Below, piece by piece: positions 1 to 8,341 of a DNA stretch of 64,000 nucleotides (positions are counted from its first letter, which is position 1; every line of letters starts with the position of its first letter). A model generated the notes under the pieces. The model saw only the letters and a program-made list of their open reading frames with translations, ran no database searches and was not told where the DNA came from. This DNA is from UBA7672 sp965279085 (GTDB taxonomy: Bacteria; Pseudomonadota; Alphaproteobacteria; Caulobacterales; Hyphomonadaceae): assembly GCA_965279085.1 (NCBI GenBank), contig OZ257149.1, positions 620,001-684,000 on the forward strand. The letters run 5' to 3'. The translations under genes and the position numbers were made by a program.

Positions 1-167
1 CATGCCCCGGCTGCGAAAAACGCCGAGTAGTAATATGCCTTGTCGGTAGCGCCTTCGGTCCACGCCGTGCACCACATGTACGTGCCGCCCTGCTGAGCCT
101 GTGCCGGTACGACGGCGAATGCGGACGTGGCGAGCGCAACGGCGCCGGCGGCGAGAGCAATACGCAT
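1..167 (-). CDS. Exported protein of unknown function, N-terminal part only
   Basis: The leftward frame opens with ATG at 167 and runs off the window edge, giving about 55 residues. The first 24 or so form a classical Sec signal peptide: MRI, then a hydrophobic Ala-rich core, then an AQA-type cleavage site followed by QQGG. The mature part begins with TYMWCTAW and a YYY stretch. An AGGGGA Shine-Dalgarno-like sequence lies just upstream of the start. It is divergent from the thioesterase at 291. I do not recognise the family, and the missing C-terminus prevents any call beyond secreted or periplasmic. Confidence 0.6.
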   Translation of the reverse strand, partial: MRIALAAGAVALATSAFAVVPAQAQQGGTYMWCTAWTEGATDKAYYYSAFFAAGA

Positions 168-290
168 GTTGTGGTCCCCTGGAACGTGACTGCGTTCGGC
201 TCCCGCCCCTGCGGCCAGCCTTCCTCTTCCGGGTAACGCCGTTCTCGGCTAGCGACCACAGCCTGAAGCATACAGACGGATCACGACACC

Positions 291-764
291 ATGAGCTTTG
301 ACGGCTTCCCAAACCTGCCGCCTCATGTGAACGCCCGCGTGCATCGCTTCATGTCCGGCGAGCTTCCGCCGGCCCACCGCAATATGGGCATCCGGCCGGA
401 TCTCTGGTGCAAGGAAGCCGAGGTTGGCCGCGTGAAGTTCGTCTGGCCGAACGATGGCTCGCGCGACATCTATGACGGACGCGTCTTCGGCGGCTGGATC
501 GCGGCGCTCTCCGACAACGTCGTCTCGATGTGCATGGTTACCGCACTCGAGGAAGGCGAAGGCTTCACGACACAGGACCTGCAGGTGAAGATCTTCCGGC
601 CGGTCACCGGCCCCGAGATCGTCATCGAGGCGCGCGTGGTAAACCGCTCGAAGAGCACCGGCTATGTCGAGGCCGAGTGGATCCTCCCTAACGGCAAAGT
701 CGCGGCCAAAGTGCTGGCGTGGAAAGCAATCCGTCCGGCGGACAGCTTCCAGACACGCGAGTAG
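291..764 (+). CDS. PaaI-family hotdog thioesterase
   Basis: This 157-residue protein has the length and fold pattern of a single-domain hotdog thioesterase of the PaaI/acyl-CoA thioesterase type. The central motif FGGWIAALSDN (residues 66-76) matches the start of the long hotdog helix, where family members carry HGG and a downstream Asp or Asn. Members hydrolyse acyl-CoA thioesters in the cytoplasm. The substrate cannot be told from sequence. In this protein the usual His of HGG is replaced by Phe, which is tolerated in some subfamilies. It is divergent from the exported protein at the left edge and followed after 74 bases by the SGNH esterase. Confidence 0.75.
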   Translation: MSFDGFPNLPPHVNARVHRFMSGELPPAHRNMGIRPDLWCKEAEVGRVKFVWPNDGSRDIYDGRVFGGWIAALSDNVVSMCMVTALEEGEGFTTQDLQVKIFRPVTGPEIVIEARVVNRSKSTGYVEAEWILPNGKVAAKVLAWKAIRPADSFQTRE

Positions 765-838
765 TCGCCTTTCAGGCGATCAGGTCAGCTGCGTTTACCG
801 TCTCGTGAGGCCGGTCATGGCGCCGATCCTGCTGATCC

Positions 839-1894
839 ATGTTCATGATCAAACGCGCGATTGCCTGCCTCGTCACAGCGGCCGTCCTTGCGGGGACCGC
901 CAATGCCCAGAACGTCCGCATTCTCGGGCGTTCGGAGATCATTGCCGGTGGCGGGTTCGCCAGCCAATGGCCCAGCAGCGGCTTCGAGGCCACGTTTGAA
1001 GGCGGCACGCTGACTGCCACGATTTACGACTGGGGCTCGAACTGGCTCAACGTCGAGATCGACGGCGTGGTTACCAAGCTCGAACTCAGCGAAGGCACGA
1101 ACGCCTACACTCTGTTCCAGGGCGAGGCCGGCCCCCACAAGATCCGCGTCACGCGCCGCACCGGCACCGATGTCGGCATCACCCGCTTTGAGAGCATCGA
1201 GGCCAAGGGCCTCACGCCGACCACCCCTCCCGACCGCCGTATCCTCGTGATCGGCGATTCCTACGCGTCGGGCTACGGCGTCGAAGGAGCGAACGAGAAG
1301 TGCACCTCGACCCACGCCATCCAGAACAGCGACCTCGCCTTCCCGGCCCTGACGGCACGCGCCTTCGGCGCTGACCTACATGTCGTGGCAGCGGACGGAC
1401 GCGGCCTCATTCGCAACTTCGCTGGCGATGGCCCGGCTATGGCCACGCTCGCCTGGCAGACGCTGGCGGATGGCGACACCGCCTGGGCCGCGCTGGCCTG
1501 GGGGCCGCAGGTCGTCGTGCTTAACCTCGGGACCAACGACTTTACCGCCAGCGACCCCGGCGCCGCGTTCGACGACGCTTACATCTACATGCTGCGCCGC
1601 CTTCGGACCGCTTACCCGAAGGCGACCATCATCGGCGCGGTCGGAGGCTCGCTCTGGGGCAAACGCTACACGGCGGCAAAGACCTCGGTGTCAGACGCCG
1701 TGGCCTTCCTGAACAAGGAAGGTGACGCGAACGTCAAGTTCGTCGAGTTCAAACTGACTGCCGGAGAAGGCCGTTACGGGTGCGACTATCACCCCGGCGT
1801 CCGCGGCCAGGCCGAGATGGCCGCCGCCCTCGAGACGGAAATCACCGCGACGCTAGGCTGGAAACAATCGGCGACCCCTGCCGTCGGCCCCTGA
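839..1894 (+). CDS. Secreted SGNH/GDSL esterase, carbohydrate esterase 2-like
   Basis: This 351-residue protein begins with a Sec signal peptide ending near ANAQ (residue 24). Residues about 25-125 form a beta-rich N-terminal domain. A SGNH hydrolase domain follows: GDSYASG (139-145, nucleophile Ser), ADGRGL (185-190, oxyanion Gly block), GTND (231-234, Asn block) and DYHP (316-319, catalytic Asp/His). A jelly-roll domain before an SGNH domain is the layout of CE2 acetyl esterases, which remove acetyl groups from polysaccharides. That substrate is an inference. The start may be the second ATG at 845. It is probably periplasmic or secreted. Confidence 0.75.
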   Translation: MFMIKRAIACLVTAAVLAGTANAQNVRILGRSEIIAGGGFASQWPSSGFEATFEGGTLTATIYDWGSNWLNVEIDGVVTKLELSEGTNAYTLFQGEAGPHKIRVTRRTGTDVGITRFESIEAKGLTPTTPPDRRILVIGDSYASGYGVEGANEKCTSTHAIQNSDLAFPALTARAFGADLHVVAADGRGLIRNFAGDGPAMATLAWQTLADGDTAWAALAWGPQVVVLNLGTNDFTASDPGAAFDDAYIYMLRRLRTAYPKATIIGAVGGSLWGKRYTAAKTSVSDAVAFLNKEGDANVKFVEFKLTAGEGRYGCDYHPGVRGQAEMAAALETEITATLGWKQSATPAVGP

Positions 1895-1931
1895 TTTTCA
1901 AATCTTCCGTAGCGTCAATCTGCCAGCTCGT

Positions 1932-1960
1932 CTTGACATAACAAGACGCCGGGCATACCT
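1932..1960 (+). promoter_or_regulatory. Probable heat-shock type promoter of groESL
   Basis: CTTGAC at 1932-1937, a 16-base spacer and CATACCT at 1954-1960 resemble the alphaproteobacterial RpoH pattern CTTGA(C)-N17-CYTATNT, with imperfect agreement in the -10 box. The TTGACA core could also serve the housekeeping sigma factor. A start near 1967 would put the CIRCE-like palindrome right at the transcript 5' end, as expected for HrcA control. Confidence 0.45.
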
Positions 1961-1971
1961 CGCCCCCGTTG

Positions 1972-1998
1972 CTGGCACTCTCTGATAGAGACTGCTAG
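1972..1998 (+). promoter_or_regulatory. CIRCE-like HrcA operator upstream of groES
   Basis: CTGGCACTC at 1972-1980, a 9-base spacer and GACTGCTAG at 1990-1998 match the CIRCE consensus TTAGCACTC-N9-GAGTGCTAA at 7 of 9 positions in each arm, with exactly the expected spacer. It lies 60 bases before the groES start. HrcA, the repressor that binds CIRCE, is not encoded in the window. Confidence 0.75.
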
Positions 1999-2057
1999 CA
2001 GCCTGGTTCCGGGTCGCCCAAGGGGGCGGCCCAAACAACAAAAAATTGAGGCAAACC

Positions 2058-2366
2058 ATGAGCTTTCGTCCGCTCCATGACCGCGTGCTGGTCCGCCGCG
2101 TCAAGGAAGAAGAGAAAACCAAGGGCGGGATCATCATCCCGGACACCGTCAAAGAGAAGCCGCAAGAAGGCAAAGTCGTCGCTGTAGGCGCCGGTGCCCG
2201 CGGTGAAGACGGAAAGATCACCCCGCTCGACGTGAAAGCCGGCGACCGCATCCTGTTCGGCAAATGGTCGGGCACGGAAGTCACCCTCGACGGCGAGGAG
2301 CTCATCATCATGAAAGAGAGCGACATCCTCGGCATCGTCGAAAAGACGGCCGCCGCGAAGAAGTAA
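2058..2366 (+). CDS. groES: Co-chaperonin GroES
   Basis: This 102-residue protein has the typical GroES start (FRPLHDRVLVRR) and the mobile loop EKTKGGIIIPD around residues 19-29, which contacts GroEL. The later GKVVAVGAG strand and the C-terminal EVTLDGEELIIMKESDILGI are also standard. It caps the GroEL ring in the cytoplasm during ATP-driven folding. An in-frame TTG lies at 2046, but ATG 2058 is preferred because GAGG sits six bases before it and family members start with this residue set. groEL follows after 43 bases, so the two form one operon under the CIRCE-like element. Confidence 0.97.
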   Translation: MSFRPLHDRVLVRRVKEEEKTKGGIIIPDTVKEKPQEGKVVAVGAGARGEDGKITPLDVKAGDRILFGKWSGTEVTLDGEELIIMKESDILGIVEKTAAAKK

Positions 2367-2409
2367 TCGCGCGCCGATCCCTATCCTCTAATCAACAGAG
2401 ACAAGCCAC

Positions 2410-4059
2410 ATGGCAGCCAAACACGTACAGTTTTCCGCCGATGCCCGCGAGCGCATGCTCCGCGGCGTCGAAATCCTCGCCAACGCGGTGAAGGTCACGC
2501 TCGGCCCGAAAGGCCGCAACGTCATCATCGAGAAATCCTTCGGCGCCCCGCGCACCACGAAGGACGGCGTCACCGTCGCCAAGGAAATCGAACTCGCTGA
2601 CAAGTTCGAGAACATGGGCGCCCAGATGATCCGCGAAGTGGCCTCCAAGGCCAACGACGTCGCGGGTGACGGCACCACCACGGCTACCGTTCTTGCCGCC
2701 GCGATCGTTCGCGAAGGCCTGAAGCGCGTCGCCGCCGGCATGAACCCGATGGACCTCAAGCGCGGCGTCGACAAGGCCGTCCTCGAAGTCATCGAGAACC
2801 TGAAGAAGCAGTCGAAGAAGATCACGACCAACGAAGAGATCGCCCAGGTCGGTTCGATCTCCGCGAACGGCGAGATGGAAATCGGCGCGATGATCGCTGA
2901 AGCCATGGCGAAAGTCGGCAACGAAGGCGTCATCACCGTCGAGGAAGCCAAGGAAATCGAGACCAAGCTCGAAGTCGTCGAAGGCATGCAGTTCGACCGC
3001 GGCTACCTCTCGGCCTACTTCATCACCAACGCCGACAAGATGGAGGCCGTCCTCGACGACGCCCTCATCCTGCTCCACGAGAAGAAGCTGGCCTCGCTCC
3101 AGCCGCTGCTCCCGGTGCTCGAGTCGGTCGTGCAAACAGCCCGTCCGCTGATCATCATCTCGGAAGACGTTGAAGGCGAAGCCCTCGCGACGCTCGTCGT
3201 GAACAAGCTGCGCGGCGGCCTCAAGGTTGCGGCCGTCAAAGCCCCGGGCTTTGGCGATCGCCGCAAGGCCATGCTGGAAGACATCGCCATCCTCACGGGC
3301 GGCACGGTCATTTCCGAAGATCTCGGCATCAAGCTCGAGAACGTCACCATCGACATGCTCGGCAAAGCCAAGCGCGTGCAGATCTCGAAAGAGAACACCA
3401 CGATCGTCGACGGCGGCGGCAAGAAGAAAGAGATCGAGGCCCGCATCTCGCAGATCCGCAAGCAGATCGACGAGACCACCTCGGACTACGACAAGGAGAA
3501 GCTTCAGGAGCGTCTCGCCAAGCTCGCTGGCGGTGTTGCCGTCATCAAGGTTGGCGGCGCCACGGAAGTGGAAGTGAAGGAACGCAAGGATCGCGTTGAC
3601 GACGCTCTGAACGCCACGCGCGCTGCCGTGGAAGAAGGCATCGTTGCCGGCGGCGGCACCGCGCTCCTCCGCGCTGCCTTCAACATCAAGTCCGAAGGCG
3701 ACAACGAAGATCAGCAAGCGGGCATCGACATCGTCCGCAAGGCGCTCGAAGCCCCGATCCGCCAGATCGCGGAAAACGCGGGCGTCGAAGGCTCGATCGT
3801 CGTCGGCCGCATCCGGAGCGAGAAGGGCAACAAGACCTTCGGCTTCAACGCGCAGACGGAAGAGTACGGCGACCTGGTCGAGATGGGCATCATCGACCCG
3901 GCGAAAGTGGTTCGCGTTGCTCTGCAGAACGCCGCTTCGGTGGCCGGCCTGCTGATCACGACGGAAGCCGCGATCGCTGAAGCTCCCAAGAAGGACTCCG
4001 GTCATGGCCACGGCCATGGCGGTGGCGGTATGCCCGACATGGGCGGCATGGACTTCTAG
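2410..4059 (+). CDS. groEL: Chaperonin GroEL
   Basis: This 549-residue protein is a full-length 60 kDa chaperonin. The first residues AAKHVQF, the ATP-site segments VTLGPKGRNV and GDGTTTATVLA, and the C-terminal GGMPDMGGMDF tail are characteristic. It forms the double heptameric ring that folds cytosolic proteins with GroES. The tail carries HGHGHGGGG before the usual GGM repeat, a small His-rich addition. AGAGACA lies about ten bases upstream as a weak ribosome-binding site. The gene ends just before a strong hairpin terminator. Confidence 0.98.
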   Translation: MAAKHVQFSADARERMLRGVEILANAVKVTLGPKGRNVIIEKSFGAPRTTKDGVTVAKEIELADKFENMGAQMIREVASKANDVAGDGTTTATVLAAAIVREGLKRVAAGMNPMDLKRGVDKAVLEVIENLKKQSKKITTNEEIAQVGSISANGEMEIGAMIAEAMAKVGNEGVITVEEAKEIETKLEVVEGMQFDRGYLSAYFITNADKMEAVLDDALILLHEKKLASLQPLLPVLESVVQTARPLIIISEDVEGEALATLVVNKLRGGLKVAAVKAPGFGDRRKAMLEDIAILTGGTVISEDLGIKLENVTIDMLGKAKRVQISKENTTIVDGGGKKKEIEARISQIRKQIDETTSDYDKEKLQERLAKLAGGVAVIKVGGATEVEVKERKDRVDDALNATRAAVEEGIVAGGGTALLRAAFNIKSEGDNEDQQAGIDIVRKALEAPIRQIAENAGVEGSIVVGRIRSEKGNKTFGFNAQTEEYGDLVEMGIIDPAKVVRVALQNAASVAGLLITTEAAIAEAPKKDSGHGHGHGGGGMPDMGGMDF

Positions 4060-4090
4060 TTCACGCCGACTCGCATCGGAATCAGACTGG

Positions 4091-4118
4091 AAAGGGCGGC
4101 TCGAAAGAGCCGCCCTTT
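4091..4118 (+). terminator. groESL intrinsic terminator
   Basis: A perfect 12-bp stem (AAAGGGCGGCTC / GAGCCGCCCTTT) closes on a GAAA tetraloop 31 bases after the groEL stop, followed by a T-rich tract (CTGCTTTCT). GAAA-type loops stabilise hairpins. It marks the end of the groESL transcript. Confidence 0.85.
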
Positions 4119-4434
4119 CTGCTTTCTGGAGACGGCAAGCGGATCACGAGCCCGTGAGTGCGAATTCTTCCATCAGGCGCAAAACTCGATTTGAGCAAGG
4201 TTTGACGGAATCTGGATCGGCAGGAGCTTGAGCTACCGGAAAGTCCTTCCCTGAAACCTGATATGGCAGGAAATACTTACCAGCTTCGAGATATCTGCAT
4301 ATTCAGTCGTAGAGGACGACTGATAGGATTGCCTGATAGTCGATATGCCTTTATTGATTATCGAGAAGTTCGATTGGCAGCCCATCCTGACCCCGGGCGA
4401 GCCAGTAACAACAGAACTTCAGAATGCCGATTGG

Positions 4435-4462
4435 CGGGGCGGTCTGGAAACGGGCCGCCCCG
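4435..4462 (+). terminator. Terminator-like hairpin in intergenic region
   Basis: CGGGGCGGTC at 4435-4444 pairs with GGCCGCCCCG at 4453-4462 (one G-T pair) around an 8-base loop, followed by ACTTCTTTC. It lies over 300 bases beyond the groEL terminator, so it may end a separate rightward transcript. Confidence 0.45.
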
Positions 4463-4624
4463 ACTTCTTTCTGGCCGCCCCTTCGCCCGGATGGCGAATC
4501 CTTTGGCGCCCAGGCCGAAAAAGCTGCTGCGGCCGATTCCGTTCATCGACCAGACAGGTTCGAAGCGCCAGATTGGTGTCAGGATAATCGGCGGGACAAA
4601 AAAGCCCGAAATACAAAGAAAAAG

Positions 4625-4647
4625 GGCGGCGCGATAAACGCGCCGCC
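4625..4647 (-). terminator. Leftward intrinsic terminator, probably ending the his transcript
   Basis: Perfect 9-bp stem GGCGGCGCG / CGCGCCGCC with a 5-base ATAAA loop. Read leftward it is followed by CCCTTTTTCTTTG, a good U-tract. It is 253 bases beyond the hisG stop, so it could end hisS-hisZ-hisG with a long 3' tail, or end a small leftward RNA. Confidence 0.65.
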
Positions 4648-4900
4648 ACTGAAAGGGTCTGATACGAGCGTTTCCTCCCCGAAACGCCAAACCGCCGAAG
4701 CAGTTCGGTATTGAGCCTCACCCAAGGTAGGGGTTGAGTCAAGCACGATCTTACAGACACGTTATCGATCGCAGGCACGGAATGGCCCCGGCACGCCTCG
4801 TTTGCTCAAAGCGGCGAAACAAAACACCCCAAATCACCTTCGCAGGCGCAACATCGGATCACATGTTCTGATACCGCATGGAATCGCGCTCTCGCGCCGA

Positions 4901-5659
4901 TCACGCGCCCGTATTGTTCAGTACAGCCGCGAAATCCGCGTAACGCTCTGTCCGGACGCCGCTCTTCGCCTCGATCCCCGCCACAAGCACCTGCAACGAC
5001 ATCAGCGCGGCATCGGACCACACCGCCCCCAGGCTCGCGACCAGCTGCGCCTGGCTGCGCAGGATCACCCCGTCACGCAGGATCTTGAGCCCGTTGCTGG
5101 CGAGTGTTGCGCCAGTGGTAGTGATGTCGACGACGAGTTCGGCGACGCCAGCGGCCGGGGCGCCTTCTGTGGCCCCCGCACTCTCGACGATGCGATAGTG
5201 GCCTACGCCTTCTTCGGTGAAGAAACGGCGCGTCGAACGGATATACTTGGTCGCGACGCGCAGCTTCCGCCCGGTTGAGGCTTCCATGCGGGCGGCAACG
5301 TCATCAACATCCGCCATCGTTTCCACGTCCAGCCAGCTCCTGGGAGCGGCCACGACGAGATCCGCGCGCCCAAAGCCCAGCGGAGCCAGAAGATGCGCAA
5401 CGCGCTCCAGATCACCCGCCTGCTCGCGCAGGAGGTCCTCGCCGCTCACGCCGCAATGCACGTCGCCCGCGATGACGCTTGAGGCGATCTCGCCGGCTGA
5501 CAGCAGACGCACCTCGACATCGGGAAGATTGGCGATGCGAGCGAAATAGCCACGCGCGCCGCCCAACGGGTCGATGCGAAAACCAGCGGCCGCGAAATAG
5601 TCTTCAGCCTGCTCTTTCAGGCGCCCCTTGGACGGGATGGCGAGTTTCAGCGTGCTCAT
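4901..5659 (-). CDS. hisG: ATP phosphoribosyltransferase, short-form catalytic subunit
   Basis: This 252-residue protein catalyses the first step of histidine synthesis, joining ATP and PRPP. The N-terminus (LKLAIPSKGRL) and the segment ELVVDITTTGATLASNGL are HisG signatures; the TTTG loop binds PRPP phosphate. It lacks the C-terminal regulatory ACT-like domain of long HisG, so it is the short form that needs HisZ. ATG 5659 overlaps the hisZ stop by four bases, implying translational coupling and equal subunit supply. An intrinsic terminator lies about 250 bases downstream. Confidence 0.95.
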   Translation of the reverse strand: MSTLKLAIPSKGRLKEQAEDYFAAAGFRIDPLGGARGYFARIANLPDVEVRLLSAGEIASSVIAGDVHCGVSGEDLLREQAGDLERVAHLLAPLGFGRADLVVAAPRSWLDVETMADVDDVAARMEASTGRKLRVATKYIRSTRRFFTEEGVGHYRIVESAGATEGAPAAGVAELVVDITTTGATLASNGLKILRDGVILRSQAQLVASLGAVWSDAALMSLQVLVAGIEAKSGVRTERYADFAAVLNNTGA

Positions 5660-6756
5660 GCGCGCGATCCCTCGCCCAGCCGGTCAGCCCGCAGCGCAGC
5701 CCCGATCGCGCTGGCGCGGAACGTCCCGCCGCTCAGGCGCGAGATCAGCCCGTCATAACGGCCGCCGGAAACGATCGGACGATCGCTGGCCCCGGCGCGC
5801 GCGAGTTCGAAAACGAAGCCATCATAGTATTCGAACCGCCGCCCCGCCTCGGCGCTGAACATGGAGTCCGACCAGAGTGGCGGCCGGAGTTTCGCTATCA
5901 GCTTCAGTCGGTCGTCATAGGCTTCGATTGCTTCAGAGAGATCGACGCCAACGTCCTTCGCGAAGGCCTGCAGCGTGGCGACACTGTCGCCGACGGCGGC
6001 TGACAGGCCGAGATACCGGATGACGGCGGACGATGAAGCGGCATCCGGCGCTGTATCGGCGGCCTTGTCGCGCAGACGCTGAGCGATGTCCGCAGCGCTC
6101 CGACCGACAGGCTCAACGCCGAGCTTGGCCAGTTCGGCTTCGACAGCGCGGATCGCATCGGCCTGCGGTAGCGCCCCTAGCGCCGCAGCCTCCGGAGCGA
6201 GGCCGCCCTGGCCATTCGCCGCTTCAAGCAGTTCGCGCGGACCCTTGCGGCGCGAGAAGGCGCGCCGCAGCCGGTCACGCCATTGCGGCGAGAATGGCAG
6301 CGCCGCGATCAGCGCATGATAGATCGCCACGTCGCCGAACCGAACGCTTGCGGCCGAAACGCCGCCGGCCTGTGCGGCTTCAAGCGCGACAGCCAAAGCC
6401 TCGGCATCTTCCGACGGTGAACCGGAATTGCCGAACCACTCGAAGCCAATCTGCAGATGCTCGACGGGATCGTTCGAGCCGCGCGGCGGCAGGCGATAGA
6501 CCGGCCCGGCCTCGTGATAGCGGGCGACCGGAAGCTCGCGTGACGCCACCATCTGCGCGATTGGCGTTGTCAGGTCCGGGCGAAGGCAATGCTCCTTGCC
6601 GCTCGGATCCGTGAACGTGCATAGGCGGGAGCGTACCGCTTCGCCGGACAGCTCCAGCACGATCTCGGCAGGCATGAGCGTCTGCGGCTCGGCCCGAACG
6701 CCGCTGACCCGGGCAATGCGCGCAAGCGCGGCTGCAGCCTGGGTCGAGAGGATCAC
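5656..6756 (-). CDS. hisZ: ATP phosphoribosyltransferase regulatory subunit
   Basis: This 366-residue protein is a class II HisRS-like paralog that lost aminoacylation and instead activates short HisG and mediates histidine feedback. It keeps the class II fold marks: FTDPSGKEHCLRPDLTTPIAQ and ARYHEAGPVYRLPP (motif 2-like). The C-terminal anticodon-binding domain seen in HisS is absent. I place the start at GTG 6756, which overlaps the hisS TGA by four bases (GTGA). A longer frame into hisS exists but would add residues not found in the family. It overlaps hisG downstream, giving one coupled operon. Confidence 0.92.
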   Translation of the reverse strand: MILSTQAAAALARIARVSGVRAEPQTLMPAEIVLELSGEAVRSRLCTFTDPSGKEHCLRPDLTTPIAQMVASRELPVARYHEAGPVYRLPPRGSNDPVEHLQIGFEWFGNSGSPSEDAEALAVALEAAQAGGVSAASVRFGDVAIYHALIAALPFSPQWRDRLRRAFSRRKGPRELLEAANGQGGLAPEAAALGALPQADAIRAVEAELAKLGVEPVGRSAADIAQRLRDKAADTAPDAASSSAVIRYLGLSAAVGDSVATLQAFAKDVGVDLSEAIEAYDDRLKLIAKLRPPLWSDSMFSAEAGRRFEYYDGFVFELARAGASDRPIVSGGRYDGLISRLSGGTFRASAIGAALRADRLGEGSRA

Positions 6757-8219
6757 GGCGTGCCCACGATGGCTTTGATGCGGGCGACCATTTCGCTCCG
6801 CGGGCATTCGAACTGGCCCGGACGCTCGGCGCGCCAGGCGTCGTTGTCCGTCATGCCTTTGGCGGCGGCGGCGCCAGCCTTGAGATCCTTGATGGTGACG
6901 ACGCCCTTCTCGCGCTCATTGCCGCCGACAATCACGACGGCGGGCGAGTTGCGGCGGTCTGCGTATTTCATCTGCGGTTTCATACCTGAGGAGCCGAGAT
7001 ACATTTCGGCCCGAATGCCCGCACGGCGCAGGTCGGAAGCGAGCGTCGCGTAGTCGGCCAGCTGATCCTTGTCGAGCACGAGGATAAGAACCGGCCCCTG
7101 AACCTGTTCTTCGTCGCTCGCAGCCATCGCCGCCGCAAGGCGGCTGACACCAACGGAGAAGCCCGTCGCCGGTGCAGGCTCGCCACGGAAACGGGCCACC
7201 AGTCCGTCATACCGGCCGCCGCCGCCGACCGATCCGAAGCGCATCGGATTGCCTTCGGCATCGCGGAATTCGCGCAGGAACTCCGCCTCGAAGACCGGGC
7301 CCGTATAGTAATCAAGTCCGCGCACGATCGACGGATCGAAAACCGCAGCATCGTCACCGATGCCGAGCGCGTTGAGGATGCTGTCGATCTCCGCCAGCTC
7401 GGCCACGCCCGTCGCGCCCGCACGCGTCATGCCGACCGTGTTGGCCAGCCGCCGCGCCGTTTCAGCCCGCGTGACAGACCGGGCGGTGATGAACTCGATC
7501 AGCACGTCGATCTGGTTCGCAGCCAGACCAGCGCCTTGCGTGACATCCCCGGACTCGTCCTTGCGGCCTTTGCCGAGCAGCAGCGTGACGCCCTCGACGC
7601 CGAACTTGTCGAACTTGTCGAGCGCGCGAAGCACTGTGCCGCGCTGCGCGGGATCCACCACGCCGGCGGTTTCCATGATGCCGTCGAGCAGCTGGCGGCT
7701 GTTCACGCGGATCACGTATTCCCCACGCGCAGCGCCTGCGGCCTGCATGGCCTCGGCGGCGATGGCGATCATTTCTGCATCGGCGGCGGGACCAGCCACA
7801 CCGACCGAGTCAGCGTCGCACTGGATGAATTCGCGGAAGCGGAAAGGGCCCGGCTTCTCGTTGCGCCAGACGGGGCCGGCAGAATAGCGGCGGAAAGGCT
7901 TGGGAATGCGCTCCCAGTTCTCGGACACATAGCGGGCCAGCGGCGCCGTATGATCGTAGCGTAGGGCGATCCATTGCTCGTCATCGTCCTGCAGCGCAAA
8001 GACGCCAGCGTTTGGACGGTCGGTATCGGGCAGGAATTTGCCTAGCGCATCGACATATTCGAACGGACCGGTGTCGAGCGCGTCGAAGCCCCAGCGGGCG
8101 TAAACCTGGCTTATCGAGTCAACGAGCTTCCGTTCGGCGGCAATGACTGCCGCCGTCCTATCCGGAAATCCCCGGGGCTTGCGGGCCTCTGGGCGCCGCT
8201 GGTTCTCGTCCGTTGACAT
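6753..8219 (-). CDS. hisS: Histidyl-tRNA synthetase
   Basis: This 488-residue class II synthetase charges tRNA-His. Motif 2 is seen as YSAGPVWRNEKPGPFRFREF, the His-binding segment as VRGLDYYTGPVFEAEF, and motif 3 as GFSVGVSRLAAAM. The C-terminal anticodon-binding domain follows (GPVLILVL to VVIVGGNE). The motif 2 wording is that of the divergent alphaproteobacterial HisRS group rather than the E. coli type. The frame is open further upstream, but ATG 8219 is preferred: GGATGG sits five bases before it and the upstream translation looks like noise. It is the first gene of the leftward his cluster and is divergent from the gene at 8342. Confidence 0.93.
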   Translation of the reverse strand: MSTDENQRRPEARKPRGFPDRTAAVIAAERKLVDSISQVYARWGFDALDTGPFEYVDALGKFLPDTDRPNAGVFALQDDDEQWIALRYDHTAPLARYVSENWERIPKPFRRYSAGPVWRNEKPGPFRFREFIQCDADSVGVAGPAADAEMIAIAAEAMQAAGAARGEYVIRVNSRQLLDGIMETAGVVDPAQRGTVLRALDKFDKFGVEGVTLLLGKGRKDESGDVTQGAGLAANQIDVLIEFITARSVTRAETARRLANTVGMTRAGATGVAELAEIDSILNALGIGDDAAVFDPSIVRGLDYYTGPVFEAEFLREFRDAEGNPMRFGSVGGGGRYDGLVARFRGEPAPATGFSVGVSRLAAAMAASDEEQVQGPVLILVLDKDQLADYATLASDLRRAGIRAEMYLGSSGMKPQMKYADRRNSPAVVIVGGNEREKGVVTIKDLKAGAAAAKGMTDNDAWRAERPGQFECPRSEMVARIKAIVGTP

Positions 8220-8341
8220 GATGGCCATCCGACATGGGCTCGGGGGATAGCCCATGGGGGCCATCCTCGCAACGTTAGCCGCACTTAATCGTCCCACGCC
8301 CTTTGGCAAAACCTTAACGGGGCCGAGCGACCATCCCCGCC

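Larger units (their letters stand above)
4119..4900. other. Intergenic region between groESL and his genes, no convincing gene
   Basis: About 780 bases hold no open frame that looks like a protein: the possible frames lack a ribosome-binding site and their translations look random. Visible structures are a 7-bp hairpin (CAGTCGT at 4304-4310 with ACGACTG at 4316-4322) and two GC-rich terminator-like hairpins at 4435-4462 and 4625-4647. The stretch 4180-4400 looks lower in GC than the flanks. A small RNA on either strand is possible but unproven. Confidence 0.4.

Noticed and set aside
2392..4017. Long leftward open frame opposite groEL
   Set aside because: It is antisense to a highly conserved gene and arises from GC-biased third positions; it has no ribosome-binding site and no recognisable protein.
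4263..4637. Rightward frame of 124 codons between groESL and hisG
   Set aside because: No ribosome-binding site, crosses a terminator-like hairpin and the translation is not protein-like.
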